This document shows positions 25,422 to 36,750 of a stretch of DNA of 64,000 nucleotides, one piece after another. The stretch's first letter is position 1, and every line of letters begins with the position of its first letter. Below the pieces are notes generated by a model. The model made no database searches. It saw only the letters and a list, made by a program, of their open reading frames with translations, and was not told the origin of the DNA. Source of the DNA: Callaeas wilsoni (lineage: Eukaryota; Chordata; Aves; Passeriformes; Callaeidae); NCBI GenBank assembly GCA_013398955.1, contig VWPU01017392.1, positions 1 to 64,000 on the forward strand, given 5' to 3'. A program made the position numbers and the translations under genes.

Positions 25422-25910
25422 CTACCAAATGGCACCTCTGTGGAGGCTTTGTTGGAAGAGTGTTGGCCAGGGTGCCTCCCTCCAGGACAGCAGTCCTTCC
25501 ACCTGTGTCTGGCTCATGGCTGCCTCTTCCCGTTGTGAGCCCCAGTCCTGCCTTTCCCAGCTCTCCCAGCTGTAGCCAGGACCGTGGGCTGCCTATTGCC
25601 CTGACTGCTGCTGTCGGAGCTGCTGGAGGTCGTGGCTGTTGCTGCACGCTTTAGCTCCGTCTCAGGGCCTGCCCGAGCTTTTGGTGCCAAGGTGCAGGTC
25701 CTGGGGTGGCCATGGTGAGCATGTGTCCTGCAGGAGGGAAAGCTGCTGTCCCCTTGCTGGCAGAAGCTGTGCCTTCTGCGGGGAGCCTGGCCGAGTCCTG
25801 CCATGAGCAGTGTGCCTCTCTCCCTCCAAAGCCCTGCATCCCTGCGGAGAGCTGAGCGGCTGGCAGGAACGGAGCAGGACACACCTCCGTGAGCATTTTG
25901 ACCCCTGAGT
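25422..25910. other. GC-rich block of unknown origin beside the LTR
   Basis: About 490 bases are clearly richer in G+C than the surrounding intron and adjoin the upstream (U3) side of the LTR. Both strands contain overlapping open frames of 80-156 codons, rich in Ala, Gly, Ser and Pro. That is what GC-rich non-coding DNA gives by chance, and no domain is recognisable. It may be host DNA, more retroviral sequence or another decayed repeat. Confidence 0.4.
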
Positions 25911-27090
25911 GCTTCTGTCTGCTGCTTCGTACTGCTTGGGAGAAACTTCATGGGATTCTTCTATTTTAAAAAAGTGAAAGCCTAAAAAGCCTGTACAAGT
26001 GAATGAGTTGACCCTGGTTTTGTCCATGCTCCACCCCTTGAAGCACCTCAAAACACTTGACTGGCTTCAAGCCATCATTAAGAATTCTGCTTCTGCTAGG
26101 CACTGTAAGTGAGGAAATCTTAAGGCAGGAGAGGGCTCTTTTCTTTTGAAAATAAGGGGTGGGTGTCTGGATTGGTTTTACTATTAGCACTGCCTCACAG
26201 CTTTACCCACTGGATCACTGCTACAGTAACATAATATATAATAATATATACTTCCAAGTGTCAAGGCTTCTCGCTTAAAGCTTAACTCAATTTTAAATCC
26301 ATGTGGAAAGGGAAGACCTTTAAAATACTTAATAAATTCTAATCTTAATCATATTCATCATTATTAAAATTCGAAATAGGTTGAAATACTTAAGGTAAGT
26401 GAAATGAAAAAACTAATAAAGAGCATGAAACACACTGGAGAAATGGAAGAATAATTGCTAAAGATTAAGAAATCTAAAATGGCCAAACATGAAAAAGCCT
26501 TCATTTCCAATAAGCATTTATTTAAAATTTTTGCAATAGCTTAATAATATAAAAGGAGATTTTAAAAATGAATTGAATGTTAAGTGCAGCAGAGTGGCGA
26601 GACATGATTAAAAGACATTAGAACTTAATACTAGTCCTGTCTTTGGGCTTCAGCCATGATTTAGATCTTATCAGTTCTTGAGAGAGTTGCTTCACCTGTC
26701 AGCAAGGAGACAACATTACTATCGCTGTTGCTGTTAATAATAATTATTATCATTGTGGCAGTAGTAGTTTTCATAATAAGTAGTGCCTAGAAGTAGCAAG
26801 GTACTACAGCTGAAGACATCAGCTTGCTCAGTTTTGTACAGGCCAAACAAAGATTTTTCTCTTCCAAAAAATGTGTAATCTAAGCATGAAAGAAAGGACC
26901 TCTTTGGTTTTAATTCAAAATTATATACAGGTAATGAAAATGTTTGGGTTCTATTGTTTCATCCTCTTTTATTTTTCTGCTAGTGAATAAAAAGGGGTAT
27001 TTGAATGGTGCGCTTCACAATGTAGTCTGTGGGAGAAAATGGCATTAAATCTTTTAAAAATTGGAACTAGTAATTTTATTTGTATTTTAG

Positions 27091-27180
27091 GGATTACTTA
27101 CCTTGATCATGCTGGTTCAGCACTTTTCCCAGAGAGTCTACTTAAAGCTTTTACTGATGACCTCAGAAACAATGTTTATG
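27091..27180 (+). CDS. MOCOS: MOCOS coding exon 2
   Basis: This 90-bp exon carries codon 42 (completed from exon 1) to codon 71 and one base of codon 72. It reads GITYLDHAGSALFPESLLKA, then FTDDLRNNVYG. The YLDHAG segment is the signature near the start of the class V aminotransferase (NifS-like) fold in molybdenum cofactor sulfurases, where vertebrate orthologues have a YLDHAGATLF-type sequence. The acceptor TGTATTTTAG and the donor TATG|GTAAGTG are both strong. The entry and exit phases (1 and 1) agree with exons 1 and 3. There is no stop or frameshift. The open frame that spans this exon starts in intron 1 and ends in intron 2 and should not be taken as a separate protein. Confidence 0.95.
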
Positions 27181-29777
27181 GTAAGTGCAAAGCAACGTTC
27201 CCATTAATCTTCTCAAGTTTCTATCTAAATCATTCAAAACTGAGCTTCTTGGAAGAGACCTGCAAGTTTTTTAATACTACTACAGAGTAGTTGGAAGACC
27301 AGTGCTTTTACGAAGGAGGCACAGGTCCTCAGTGTCACCCCCAGCTTCATTCTTTGGTGGCCAAGGACCTGTCGATGCTGGTGAAGAAGAAAAATCAAAG
27401 TGAGCATGACTCTGTTGCATGACGCTGTTAGGGCACCAGGCTTGGGATAAAGAAATATATTTTAGCTCGAAGCACTGTTCATTCTTTGTGGTTTTTCCAC
27501 CCAAAATGCAAACCCAGTTCCTTATGCAAAGACCAGAATCCAGAACCATCCTCCTCCTCAGTGAGAGTCATCACAAGGAGCTTATACTGTAACTCAGTAT
27601 AAGCATTTTATTCAGAAGAAAGCTTAGCTCAAAGATCCCAAGTGAATTTAGGCATGGAATAGGTGCTATTAGACTTTGCTCTGCTCTGACTATTAGACTT
27701 TGGTGCCTACTCAGAAAAAGAATAGGTATTGCCAAAACAATCGTGGGCAGAGGAATGTGAGTAAAAGTATCTATAGAATTGCATAATATCTAAGTGGAGA
27801 TTTAACTATTACAGCACCACCTGTAACTACTTCATCCCCAGATCCTCTACCTAAACCTTTAATTTCTTTCTAATGTTATTATCTAGCTGAGAATCACACA
27901 CTGAGTGTGGTTTCATACAAAGTCAGCAACATCCATTGTTTAAGAAATACTGTTACTGTGTGACACAACTTACATTAGATTGAGTCATGCTCAACCAGAA
28001 AAAAATATACTGCACAGTATTATGCTGTGAGTAGTCTCACTGAAGTAATCAAATTTCCTATGGTGTGTTACTATCTGTGGGTCATGAGTCCTTTTTGCTA
28101 GTTTTGTGTCTTTCTTGTGCTCCCTGGTACATGGAACAAAGGGATTCCTCACTTGGGAACTAGGTACCACAGCTTTACAAGAAAATGCTTGTTCACTCCA
28201 GCACTGGCACACTTGTGCTTATCACCTGGGCAAGCCACTTGAGAGTTTCGGGTAGTTTTCATTTTCAGTGTGCCATCACGTCATTTCCCCCTATTCTTTT
28301 TTCCTGAATGCTGGCAAGGCTGGGATCCAGAGCATAAATTTAAGCTCCACTACAAAATAACTGCTATTCTTGATAGAGATAGGGGTTTTTCTCTGTTAGA
28401 ACAAAATATATCAATTTGATTACATTCAAGATCTCCTATTCAACTGCATGCCAGTGATACTAAAATTAATGTTCTGTCACCACAGGCATTGTAAAGTGAA
28501 ATGTATACACTCTGATATTAGTTATTTCAAACAACATTGGGCTCAACCCTTTCAAAAAGTACCATCTGTGGCAGAAAAAAGATTGATTTGTGAATCAATT
28601 GAGTACTTGTGAATAGAAATAGTAGTACTGCCACTTTGGAGCAGATTTGCACAGTACCTATAATGCTATAGGAGAACAAATTGTATCTTTTTATTGGTGT
28701 TTTCATCTAAAATGATAACAAGAGTGCCAGCATGGTCAATTTCTTTTTTTTTTCAGATATATCTCATACTCTGAGGACAGTAAATGCTGTATAGTAAGAG
28801 TTAATTTAACAAACACAGATGTGAATGAAGGGGGAGTTTGACTTGCAGCTTTTTTATTTTCTTGAAGATAATCCACAGGCCCAAAGAACTGCAGTTCAGC
28901 TGTTGCATGTGTAAATGAGGGAAAGTAATATAAATAAGAAATAGTCTCACTTCTAAATTGAGAATATTTGAATTGGAAATTACAGAAATGCAACATCAGA
29001 CGTGAAAAGTCTAAGTATTAGTTTTGGGTTTGAGCTTTAAAGTTATGATTTTCAACACCTTCACTCAACAACTTTCAGCTGGGTAATTTTTAAATTTTGA
29101 AAAGAGTAGCTAATATTGGAGCCTACTGCAAAAACTGTATTAGTATAGCAACTTTTTCCTTATTCCCTTTCCAAACTGTTTTGGCATGTTCTCTGAGTAT
29201 TTGCTAATAGGAAAGTGTGCTGAACCTGTGTGAATATTGCTGTAATCTGTTTTGCTCAAGAAGATAATATCACGCTGTCTTAATTGTTATATATGCTTGT
29301 GCCAAGCTGGGCTAAGGTGACTACTAATTTTGCAATGAAATTTATATTTCAATGAATAATTTCAATTTCAGGCACTAGAAAACCAAAGATTAATTCTTCT
29401 GTCCAATCACGATTGTCTGTTATCTCCTGATGCTGTCTTTTGCTTCTTAGCTGCTGCGTGAATACATTTATGAATGTGCATTCTGTCTGTAGTTTTTCCT
29501 AGTATGTTTGTGCATATGCAGTTTCATTTTCTTTTTAGGGGAACTGCCTAAGTACTAGTAAGAGATCCAGCTGAAGTTTCCAGGTCTCTCATAATTGCTT
29601 TACCCTGTTGTATGTCACTTCTCGTGACCAAGGAGCTTCAGGGAATTGCTGTGAAGTATGCATCCAATCTTTTTTAATCATCTTTTAGGCTCGCTTGGTG
29701 TAATACTTTGATAAAAGAGAAATTTAATAGCAAAATTGTGATTAATGATTATTTTCTGCATCTCTGTTGTCTCCTAG
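27181..29777 (+). other. MOCOS: MOCOS intron 2
   Basis: A 2,597-bp intron from GTAAGTG to CTCCTAG. It is AT-rich with no recognised repeat longer than short homopolymers. A sequence near 28220-28240 (GGGCAAGCCACTT) recalls the MIR core but is too short to call. Small open frames on both strands look random. Confidence 0.85.
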
Positions 29778-29844
29778 GCAACCCTCATAGTCAGAATATC
29801 AGCAGCAAGCTGACATATGACACAATCGAGCATGTTCGATACAG
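29778..29844 (+). CDS. MOCOS: MOCOS coding exon 3
   Basis: This 67-bp exon completes codon 72 and continues to two bases of codon 94, reading GNPHSQNISSKLTYDTIEHV then RYR. The GNPHSQNISSKLT segment is almost invariant among vertebrate MOCOS proteins. It corresponds to the NPHS-type motif of cysteine desulfurase-like PLP enzymes, which lies near the cofactor pocket. The acceptor is CTCCTAG and the donor is ACAG|GTAGAA, weaker than the exon 2 donor. Exit phase is 2, so the final Arg codon must be completed by exon 4. The exon is too short for most open-frame searches and was found by motif. Residues needed for catalysis, including the PLP lysine, are encoded further downstream. Confidence 0.95.
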
Positions 29845-29855
29845 GTAGAATAATC

Positions 29856-29875
29856 TTTTTTTTTTTTTTTTCCAG
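29856..29875 (+). other. Poly-T tract ending CCAG just after the exon 3 donor
   Basis: Sixteen T followed by CCAG lie only 12-31 bases inside intron 3. This looks like an ideal 3' splice acceptor in a place where it should not be used. Confidence 0.6.
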
Positions 29876-31394
29876 ATGTTTTATGATGCACTTGATAGTT
29901 TTCATTTTGGTTAGGCCTGTACTGTTTTGATGACTTTGATGTGATGCCATTTTCTAAGGGTCATCTGTCATACCTAAAGAAAACACCTCACTTCTAAAAC
30001 ACAAGGTGTTTGGACAATCAAGTCTTGGGTCATATAAATTCTTTTTCTCCCAGATGCCCAAATTCTCAAAGTCCTGTAGTTAATTTAGTGCTGTAATACA
30101 AGTCCACAGTTTTAATTAAGATATAGGACTTGGAATTTCAGAAGTGATTATTAGTAAGATGGTATGGTAAGATAGTAAGGTGGGACTAGGTGCAAAGGCA
30201 TGGTTAAAATTCAGATAAAATTAAATAGGGCGTAATGACTTGTGAGAATTTACACAAAGCTTATGGGAATGTGTACCTTGTTTTACAGAAGGTACTTACT
30301 TCCACTAGAGTAATAAAATACCTTTTAAAGCAATTGTAGTATAACTTTTAAGAGAAGAAAGAAAAAAAAAAGGTAAAATTGAGTGTTGGGGCTTCTGGGT
30401 ATGGGCAAGAAAATGAACTGATTCTCTAAATCAAGTATTCCTTTGAAAGTTCAGGATGGAGTGTGCTGAAGGTACTCTTCTTGCCACTGATTTCTCATGA
30501 TTTACATCATGACAAACTATACAACTTGGGCACTTGGTTATTGGTTTTAGAGATATGTTTCAGAAAACTCTCGCTATTTTATAAAATATGTTTTTATCGC
30601 AGAATATGGATGCTTTGAGTTTATTTGCCTGCTTTTAATGACACTCTTAAAGCAAGTAAAGAATGTAATGGATTCCTATTTTATCTTCTTCCTTGAAAGT
30701 AAATATTTCTCCAGAAGGCATCACAGAATTCAGATCAATAGCATTGTAGTGTTCATAGTTGTTATGAAGAAAATCTGTTTTATACCTTTCCGCTGCGTTT
30801 TCTCTGACTGTTTTTATGAGAGTGTAAAAACCACAAGATTTCTAGTTGGATGCTGCTGCTGGCTATAACCTGTTTCCCCCTTCCCATCACCAGCTTTCTG
30901 GAGCAAGTATTCCTTTTCGCTTCTGCCACAACTCTCTCTTAATGCTGTGCAGGATGATGACCTATTAATGTATGGCCAAATGAAATGAAAGACACTACCC
31001 ATGAGGAACAGCTGTCTTCAAAAGCAGACACTTATAGCCAGTTACAGCAATACCCACAGTCTGCAGTGACTTTTGAGCAGACCTGTGTGCTCTCATGCAG
31101 AGTTAGCATTCTGATTTCCATTTACTCTCAGTGCTGTTGCAATGTCGCTGTTTCAGTTCTGCTTATGAAGGCACAGTAGGAAGTGTTATTGTTTTTAGAA
31201 TAATTACTATTGTACTGTGTGTTCTTCGTTGTTAGGTAGTAAGGAAACGGGCTTTCACTATGCAAAACCCTAGATTGCTTTAAAAGAATTTACATCTTCA
31301 GCTTGTTTTATTTTGGATCCTACTTTTAAAAAGCTTGAGACCTTTTTAAGGGCAGAATGGGAGATGACAAGAACATACCAGTGTTAGTACTGAT

Positions 31395-31438
31395 GGGGGT
31401 TTTTTTGTGTGTTTTGTTTTTGGTTTTGGGTTTTTTTT
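31395..31438 (+). repeat. G/T-rich low-complexity tract
   Basis: About 44 bases of G and T only, in GTTTT-type units, with the same composition as the tract at 12.7 kb. Confidence 0.85.
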
Positions 31439-34400
31439 AAGTGCCCTCTGCATCTAAATGAACATTTTTGGTATTACACCTGATAGAATTTTTCATCTGT
31501 CCCTAAAGCAATGCAGCCATTTTTAACTCCCAATAAAAATTTAAAAAGCATAGTCATCAAAAAGGCATAGTCATAAAAATTCAGGAAGAAAATGCCCCAA
31601 ACCTACTGTCAATAAGTCAGCTATCCAAAATGCAATAAAAGTATATTAAAAATCTATACCTCTATGCCATTGCAGCTAATCAAAATAAGCAGTATGACAA
31701 GACAGGAAGACAGGCAGCTCTGTCCTGTATCACAGTACATAGATTGGATTTCCTCAGTGAAAAAATAATTCAGCAGGTAGTTTTAGAAATCTTAAAATGA
31801 GTTGCTGGCTTGTAATTTGGCTTTTGACACATGGCTGCAGTCAGAAGTATAGTTTTCTTTTTTCAGTATTTGACTTCAAGACAATGCTATTTTATTTTTT
31901 TAAATTATTTTTTAATTTGATTTTCTGATGTGATGGCACAATCAACTAATTAAAAATAGACACAAAGCTTAATTTCAGATTTATATTTGCTGATATGGCT
32001 GACAACAGCATCAGAACAGACTTTCCTAATCTATCAGTGTACACTATTCCATGGTACAAAGCTGAATGATTTGGTTTTACCTTCATGTCTGCTTGACAGA
32101 AAGAAACCACTCTTAGAATGCGGCTTTGCAAGAGAATAACATAAATAATTAAATAATTGAGTCAGTGGATGTTTTCTCTGATTTACAAAATTATAATAAG
32201 ATGCTTTACCTCTTGACCAACTCAAGTGCAATAAGATTAGAAATAACTATTTTATTCTTAAAAACATTGCTTTTCTTTTCTTAACATGGACTGCTGAGTG
32301 ATTTTAAACATTGAGCATATCTCTACATTAACCATGAGTGATGCTGAAAAGAGGAAGCAAGAAATGTAATAAACCTTACCGAAATGTATTAAATGTATGT
32401 GTCAAAAGATTATAGATCCTTTTTATTACTTTGCTTATGGATGTGTGGCACTGCCATTGCTCCACTTCCACACATCTAGAGAGCAGGAGTACAATATCTC
32501 CTTATGATGCTGCAGTTAATGTAACTCAGAAATTCATTGCACTGAGTATTAAATAACCCTTTCCCCATATGCAAGCATTTTAAAATACTAAATTTCTGAA
32601 TATTTTAAAACATTGTCCTTGTAGATCTTGTTCTTGCAATATCAAATAGTGCAGCAGTGTCTTCTAACCAGAACCAGACTGAAGTTTTAGTGTTGTTTGA
32701 AGTTTGTGGTGTGTTTAAGATATACAACAGGACACTTTTTCGTTTAAAGATTGTGTTGTTGTAATAGAGTTTTGATGTTCATCCTTGAACTTTCAGGTGC
32801 TATGAAGTGTTAAGCTGAATCATACTTCGGCAGTTCAAATATATATTTTTTAAAAAGGCCAGAAAATTCAATTATGATTTCAGTACCAAGCATCTCCTAG
32901 ACTGTGGCAATATGTGTATTACAAAATTTTCTCACTGAAGCTAAAAGTATTGGGCATTGAGCTAAATAGGATCAAATTAAAATATAGAACCAAAACATGA
33001 ATTTCTATAAAGGCTTCTCTCAAAATATGTCATCTAAGTGAACTATAAGAAGAGATTAATCTCTGTGGCCAGTACATACAATCAAAAACAGGTGCAACGG
33101 GCATGCACAAAATGACTGTAAATGGCTTAGTGTTTTAAAAATGTATTTGTTTCTGTGGTAAAATACACAGGTGGCACCAGATTATGCTAAGGAAGCAGTC
33201 TCATAAATGCTTTTTATAATTTCATTTGCATTGTATTTTTAGAGAGCATTTCATGATAGCAAGATAGAACTTTACATTCCTTCTGCAAGCATCATACCTT
33301 GCTTATGAAATGAGTTTCCATTCTAAGTCTTTTCTTTAAGTTAACACATTTTGAAATGGTGTTATGTGCAAGATTTTTTCTTTATTCCCAGGTTTAAGCA
33401 ATTCCATGTCTGAAAACAGTAATGTTGGAACTGATACATACATGAAAATGGGTTGACCTTTCCTACACAGTAAGAAGTAGTAGATACAGTATCTGCTTAG
33501 TATTGATTTGTCCTTTGCAAAGGTCATTGACGGGGAGACCGCGTGGATGAGTGACATCCGAGCGCTGCATCCTGTCCTCTTTAATGGCACCCATCAACTT
33601 GAAAACCTTGTTTCCAGCCTAGGGTGGTTCAGCCCCTTTGCATGCTTGTTTTAGAACACCATTTGCAAATGCTGCTTTTTCTGATCCCGCTGCTCAGTGG
33701 GGCAACTCTGAAATACCACAGTCGGTAAAGTCCAGCAAAAGGTCACCATGCTCACTGCAGTGACTCTACATGGCAAATGAGGGAGGCATTAGAAGATAAT
33801 TATGAATAATGGGTAGGTTTTTTGAAAGAGCTCAGGCAAGGGGGGTGATCTTTTTCTTCGTGATTCATGAAATTACTTGGGCGTGCAATTAAACAATCCC
33901 AGTGTGCCCACAGTGAGTGGCTGATAAGCCCACTGTGGGCTCTGTCGTGTACTGAGTTGACAGCACAGCAGGGGCTTTGGTGCAGATGCTTCTTGTTTTT
34001 CCCTCAGCCACACCTAGCCTTTTGTGCAAAGGACTCCATTTTATAAACAATTATTTATGTGAGTCATTCCATTACTTTCAGTGGGTTTACTCTTTGCAAT
34101 CCTATGCAAGGCAGTAAAAAGCTTCTGGGCAGGGTAACAGATACTGTCATTTTTGAATGAGTTAGGAGACTGGTTTAAGAGCAAGTAAAATCAGTTTGTT
34201 TTACTTTGAAACTTTCCTCCTGGACTTTCAGTTCTATTTTAATAAATTAATTAATCATTAACTTCATAAGCTGAAGCTTTAGAAAGGAATTTGCTAATGC
34301 CTTCTGTTACTCTTCTGGTAGTCAGCTTTATACCTTCATATATATATGGAGAGTAGTAAATAAAATTAGTACATGCACTGGCATACTCTCTGACTAATCT

Positions 34401-36707
34401 TTGTTGCAAAGAGAGTCAAATCTGGAATGCTTCATTTATTGAAAAAAATAAATATTTCAGTAAAATAAATTAAAAGCAGGAGGTCAGGATTGCTAGTTTA
34501 TGAACAAAAAGGATGAAATGCTTCTGGGAAGTTATGAGTTTTATTTATACAGGTGGCTAGAATGTTTTGCATAGAGGTCTGAAAAGGACGATACAACCTT
34601 TACTTTTTTTTTTTTGTTCCTGATCCAGAAAAAACCCTCAGGATTCTGCTTTTATAATATGTCTGTGACAAAGAAGCTATGGAGGCTAAGTTTAAAAGCG
34701 ATCTTTCTGTGCCATTGCTCTCTAGATACCGTTGAGAGTAGGGAGAGTGGTACAGGCTTATTTGGATTCTGGCCACCGGTTTGGTTCACATTTTTTTAAA
34801 TGCACGCAGCCTTAATACCTCTTCAGCTGCATTTTTGGCAGAGACCCAATTGCCTCTGTGCCCATGTGGAGGTCTGTGAAAGGGCACATGAGCTGATGAA
34901 TGAGATAGTGCAACTGGAACAAAACACATTGATATTTCTCCAATGCAAATTCCTTTTTTCCTTCTCTCCGTCTCTTTGTCTTTCTCAGGATTTCTATGGA
35001 AGCTTTTTTTCCCCTCTCAAGACTGTACAACACTTATGGAAGGAATACAGTGCTCTTGCCTCTTCTGGGTTTGCCGCTGCTTTTCCTAAGCAGCAGCATC
35101 GTGAGACACCAGTGGGTGACGTTTCTGGTGATGTTTCTGTTGCCTTGGATGTTCAGGGAGTAGTAACACTGTCCTGCCTGGCTGCTGGGAGCACTAGCAG
35201 TTCCTTTGCCAACTCCAGGGGAGCCTGACAACTTCATTACTGGCTTACACGATTGATTGTATTTTAAGTTAGGCTTTTGGAAGACCAGATATTAGGCACA
35301 AATATAATTTCTGCCATACCCTGTGTTGTGCATCTGTTGTGCTTGACAACTTTGTTTTGGCTTTAGTGCACTTCTGTTTCTCAGTGCAAGTTATGTAGCA
35401 TTGGAGAGGTGCTCCATCTGACTGAAGTCAAGAAATTTTGAAAGCTAATTTTGTTGTTCAAAATTTGGCTGATTTTTTTTTCTAAAATTCGGTCTAATTT
35501 TTTTGAAGTCTATGGACACTTTCTGTTTTGCTCCATATAAAAATGACTCAATGATCCTGCAGCAACAAGTACACGACTGACAAAAGTTTAACCTGTGCTG
35601 TTCATACTTTATGTCATATTTAAAATCATAACTTTGGGAAATACTAATTTATCTACATTTTTTAGAAACACAGGGATAGTTTATTACTGCCGCATTTAAA
35701 ATAGTCTCTAATAATCTTTCTGTGAAGTTAGCAAACCCAGTATTGAGCTCCATTTTGAATCTTATTCATTTCACTTGTAAAGCAATATAAGTATTTCATT
35801 TATTGTCATAATTAAGCTGTTGAATGCCCCCTAAAGCATTCCCAAGGTCTTCCATGGTGGCATCTGTGTCTCAATGAATTTGAAATTTCTGGTGTCATTT
35901 TTGCTGCAAGACAGAGCTTTTTGCAGTCATCTTTTATTTTCTATCTGAGCCCCACCTTGCTGCACTTTTAACTAGCAGATTTGAGTCCTTAAACAGTCAT
36001 TATTTGCACTGTGAGTCGTTTTGCTCTCATCCAAAATTTCTGACTGCCAGTTCTGACTCTGCTTACTGTTCTGTTCCCTGGGCACTTTGGTACTGATTTT
36101 GTTGCCTCCCCACTGCATGATCCTTAGTGATCATGATTTTTAATACTTTAAACACTGATATCTACTGAAGTAGTTTTATTATAAAGTCTATCTAAGTGAA
36201 TAGCTATCAGTGTTGCTTATGTTTTTATCATTTTGAATGGGAGCTAACTAGTTCATGACTTACTACTTGAATTTTGAATATATATATTTTAACTACTGGT
36301 GAACTTCTCGTCTCTTGAATATAGCAATGTATTCAGGATCTTCTGCTATTTTCTTTCTCCAGAAGCAGATACTATGTGCAAGTAGTAGTAACTTTGGGAC
36401 AGGTGCCTCTGCAGTGTTTGAGTGATTTCATCACATTTCTTTTTACTCTCATTTCTGATGTAAGCTTAGAATTATCTTGTGTCCTTGTTACATCAAGTGT
36501 AACTGTGGCTGCCTTCTCATCTATGATAATGCCAATTTCCTCTTTGCATTGTTCCAGACTATCTGTAGCTCATCTGGTCTTCTTATAGACAGAGCAAACA
36601 CATTTACTTTGTCAAATGATGGCATAAGCCTTCAACTCTCTTTCTCTAATGAGCAGGTTGTTTACAGCAGCCAGATTAGAGCTAGATGCTGTAGTCCTAA
36701 CACTGTT

Positions 36708-36750
36708 GGGGTTTTGTTTGTTTGTTTGTTTTGGTTTGGTTTTTTTTTTC
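36708..36750 (+). repeat. G/T-rich low-complexity tract
   Basis: A GTTT-based tract of about 43 bases ending in a run of T. It creates hydrophobic Phe/Val-rich chance frames. Confidence 0.85.

Larger units (their letters stand above)
201..27090 (+). other. MOCOS: MOCOS intron 1
   Basis: This 26,890-bp intron runs from the donor GTACCG to the acceptor TGTATTTTAG. Apart from the repeats listed separately it is AT-rich, non-coding DNA. Frames of 60-140 codons occur throughout, but none shows a recognisable domain or consistent splice sites. Some longer ones begin at non-ATG codons. The stretches 629-2521, 2931-9381, 9556-12676, 12862-18602, 18653-21794, 22361-24560 and 25911-27090 hold nothing that I can assign, apart from the short hairpins and duplications noted under findings. 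Confidence 0.85.

Noticed and set aside
24894..25951. Several overlapping frames of 81-172 residues on the - strand
   Set aside because: They come from the GC-rich LTR block and its A/C tract. Low-complexity Cys/Phe/Leu runs and mutual overlap argue against coding.
28200..28260. A possible MIR core (GGGCAAGCCACTT)
   Set aside because: Only a dozen bases fit, and the expected blocks downstream are absent.
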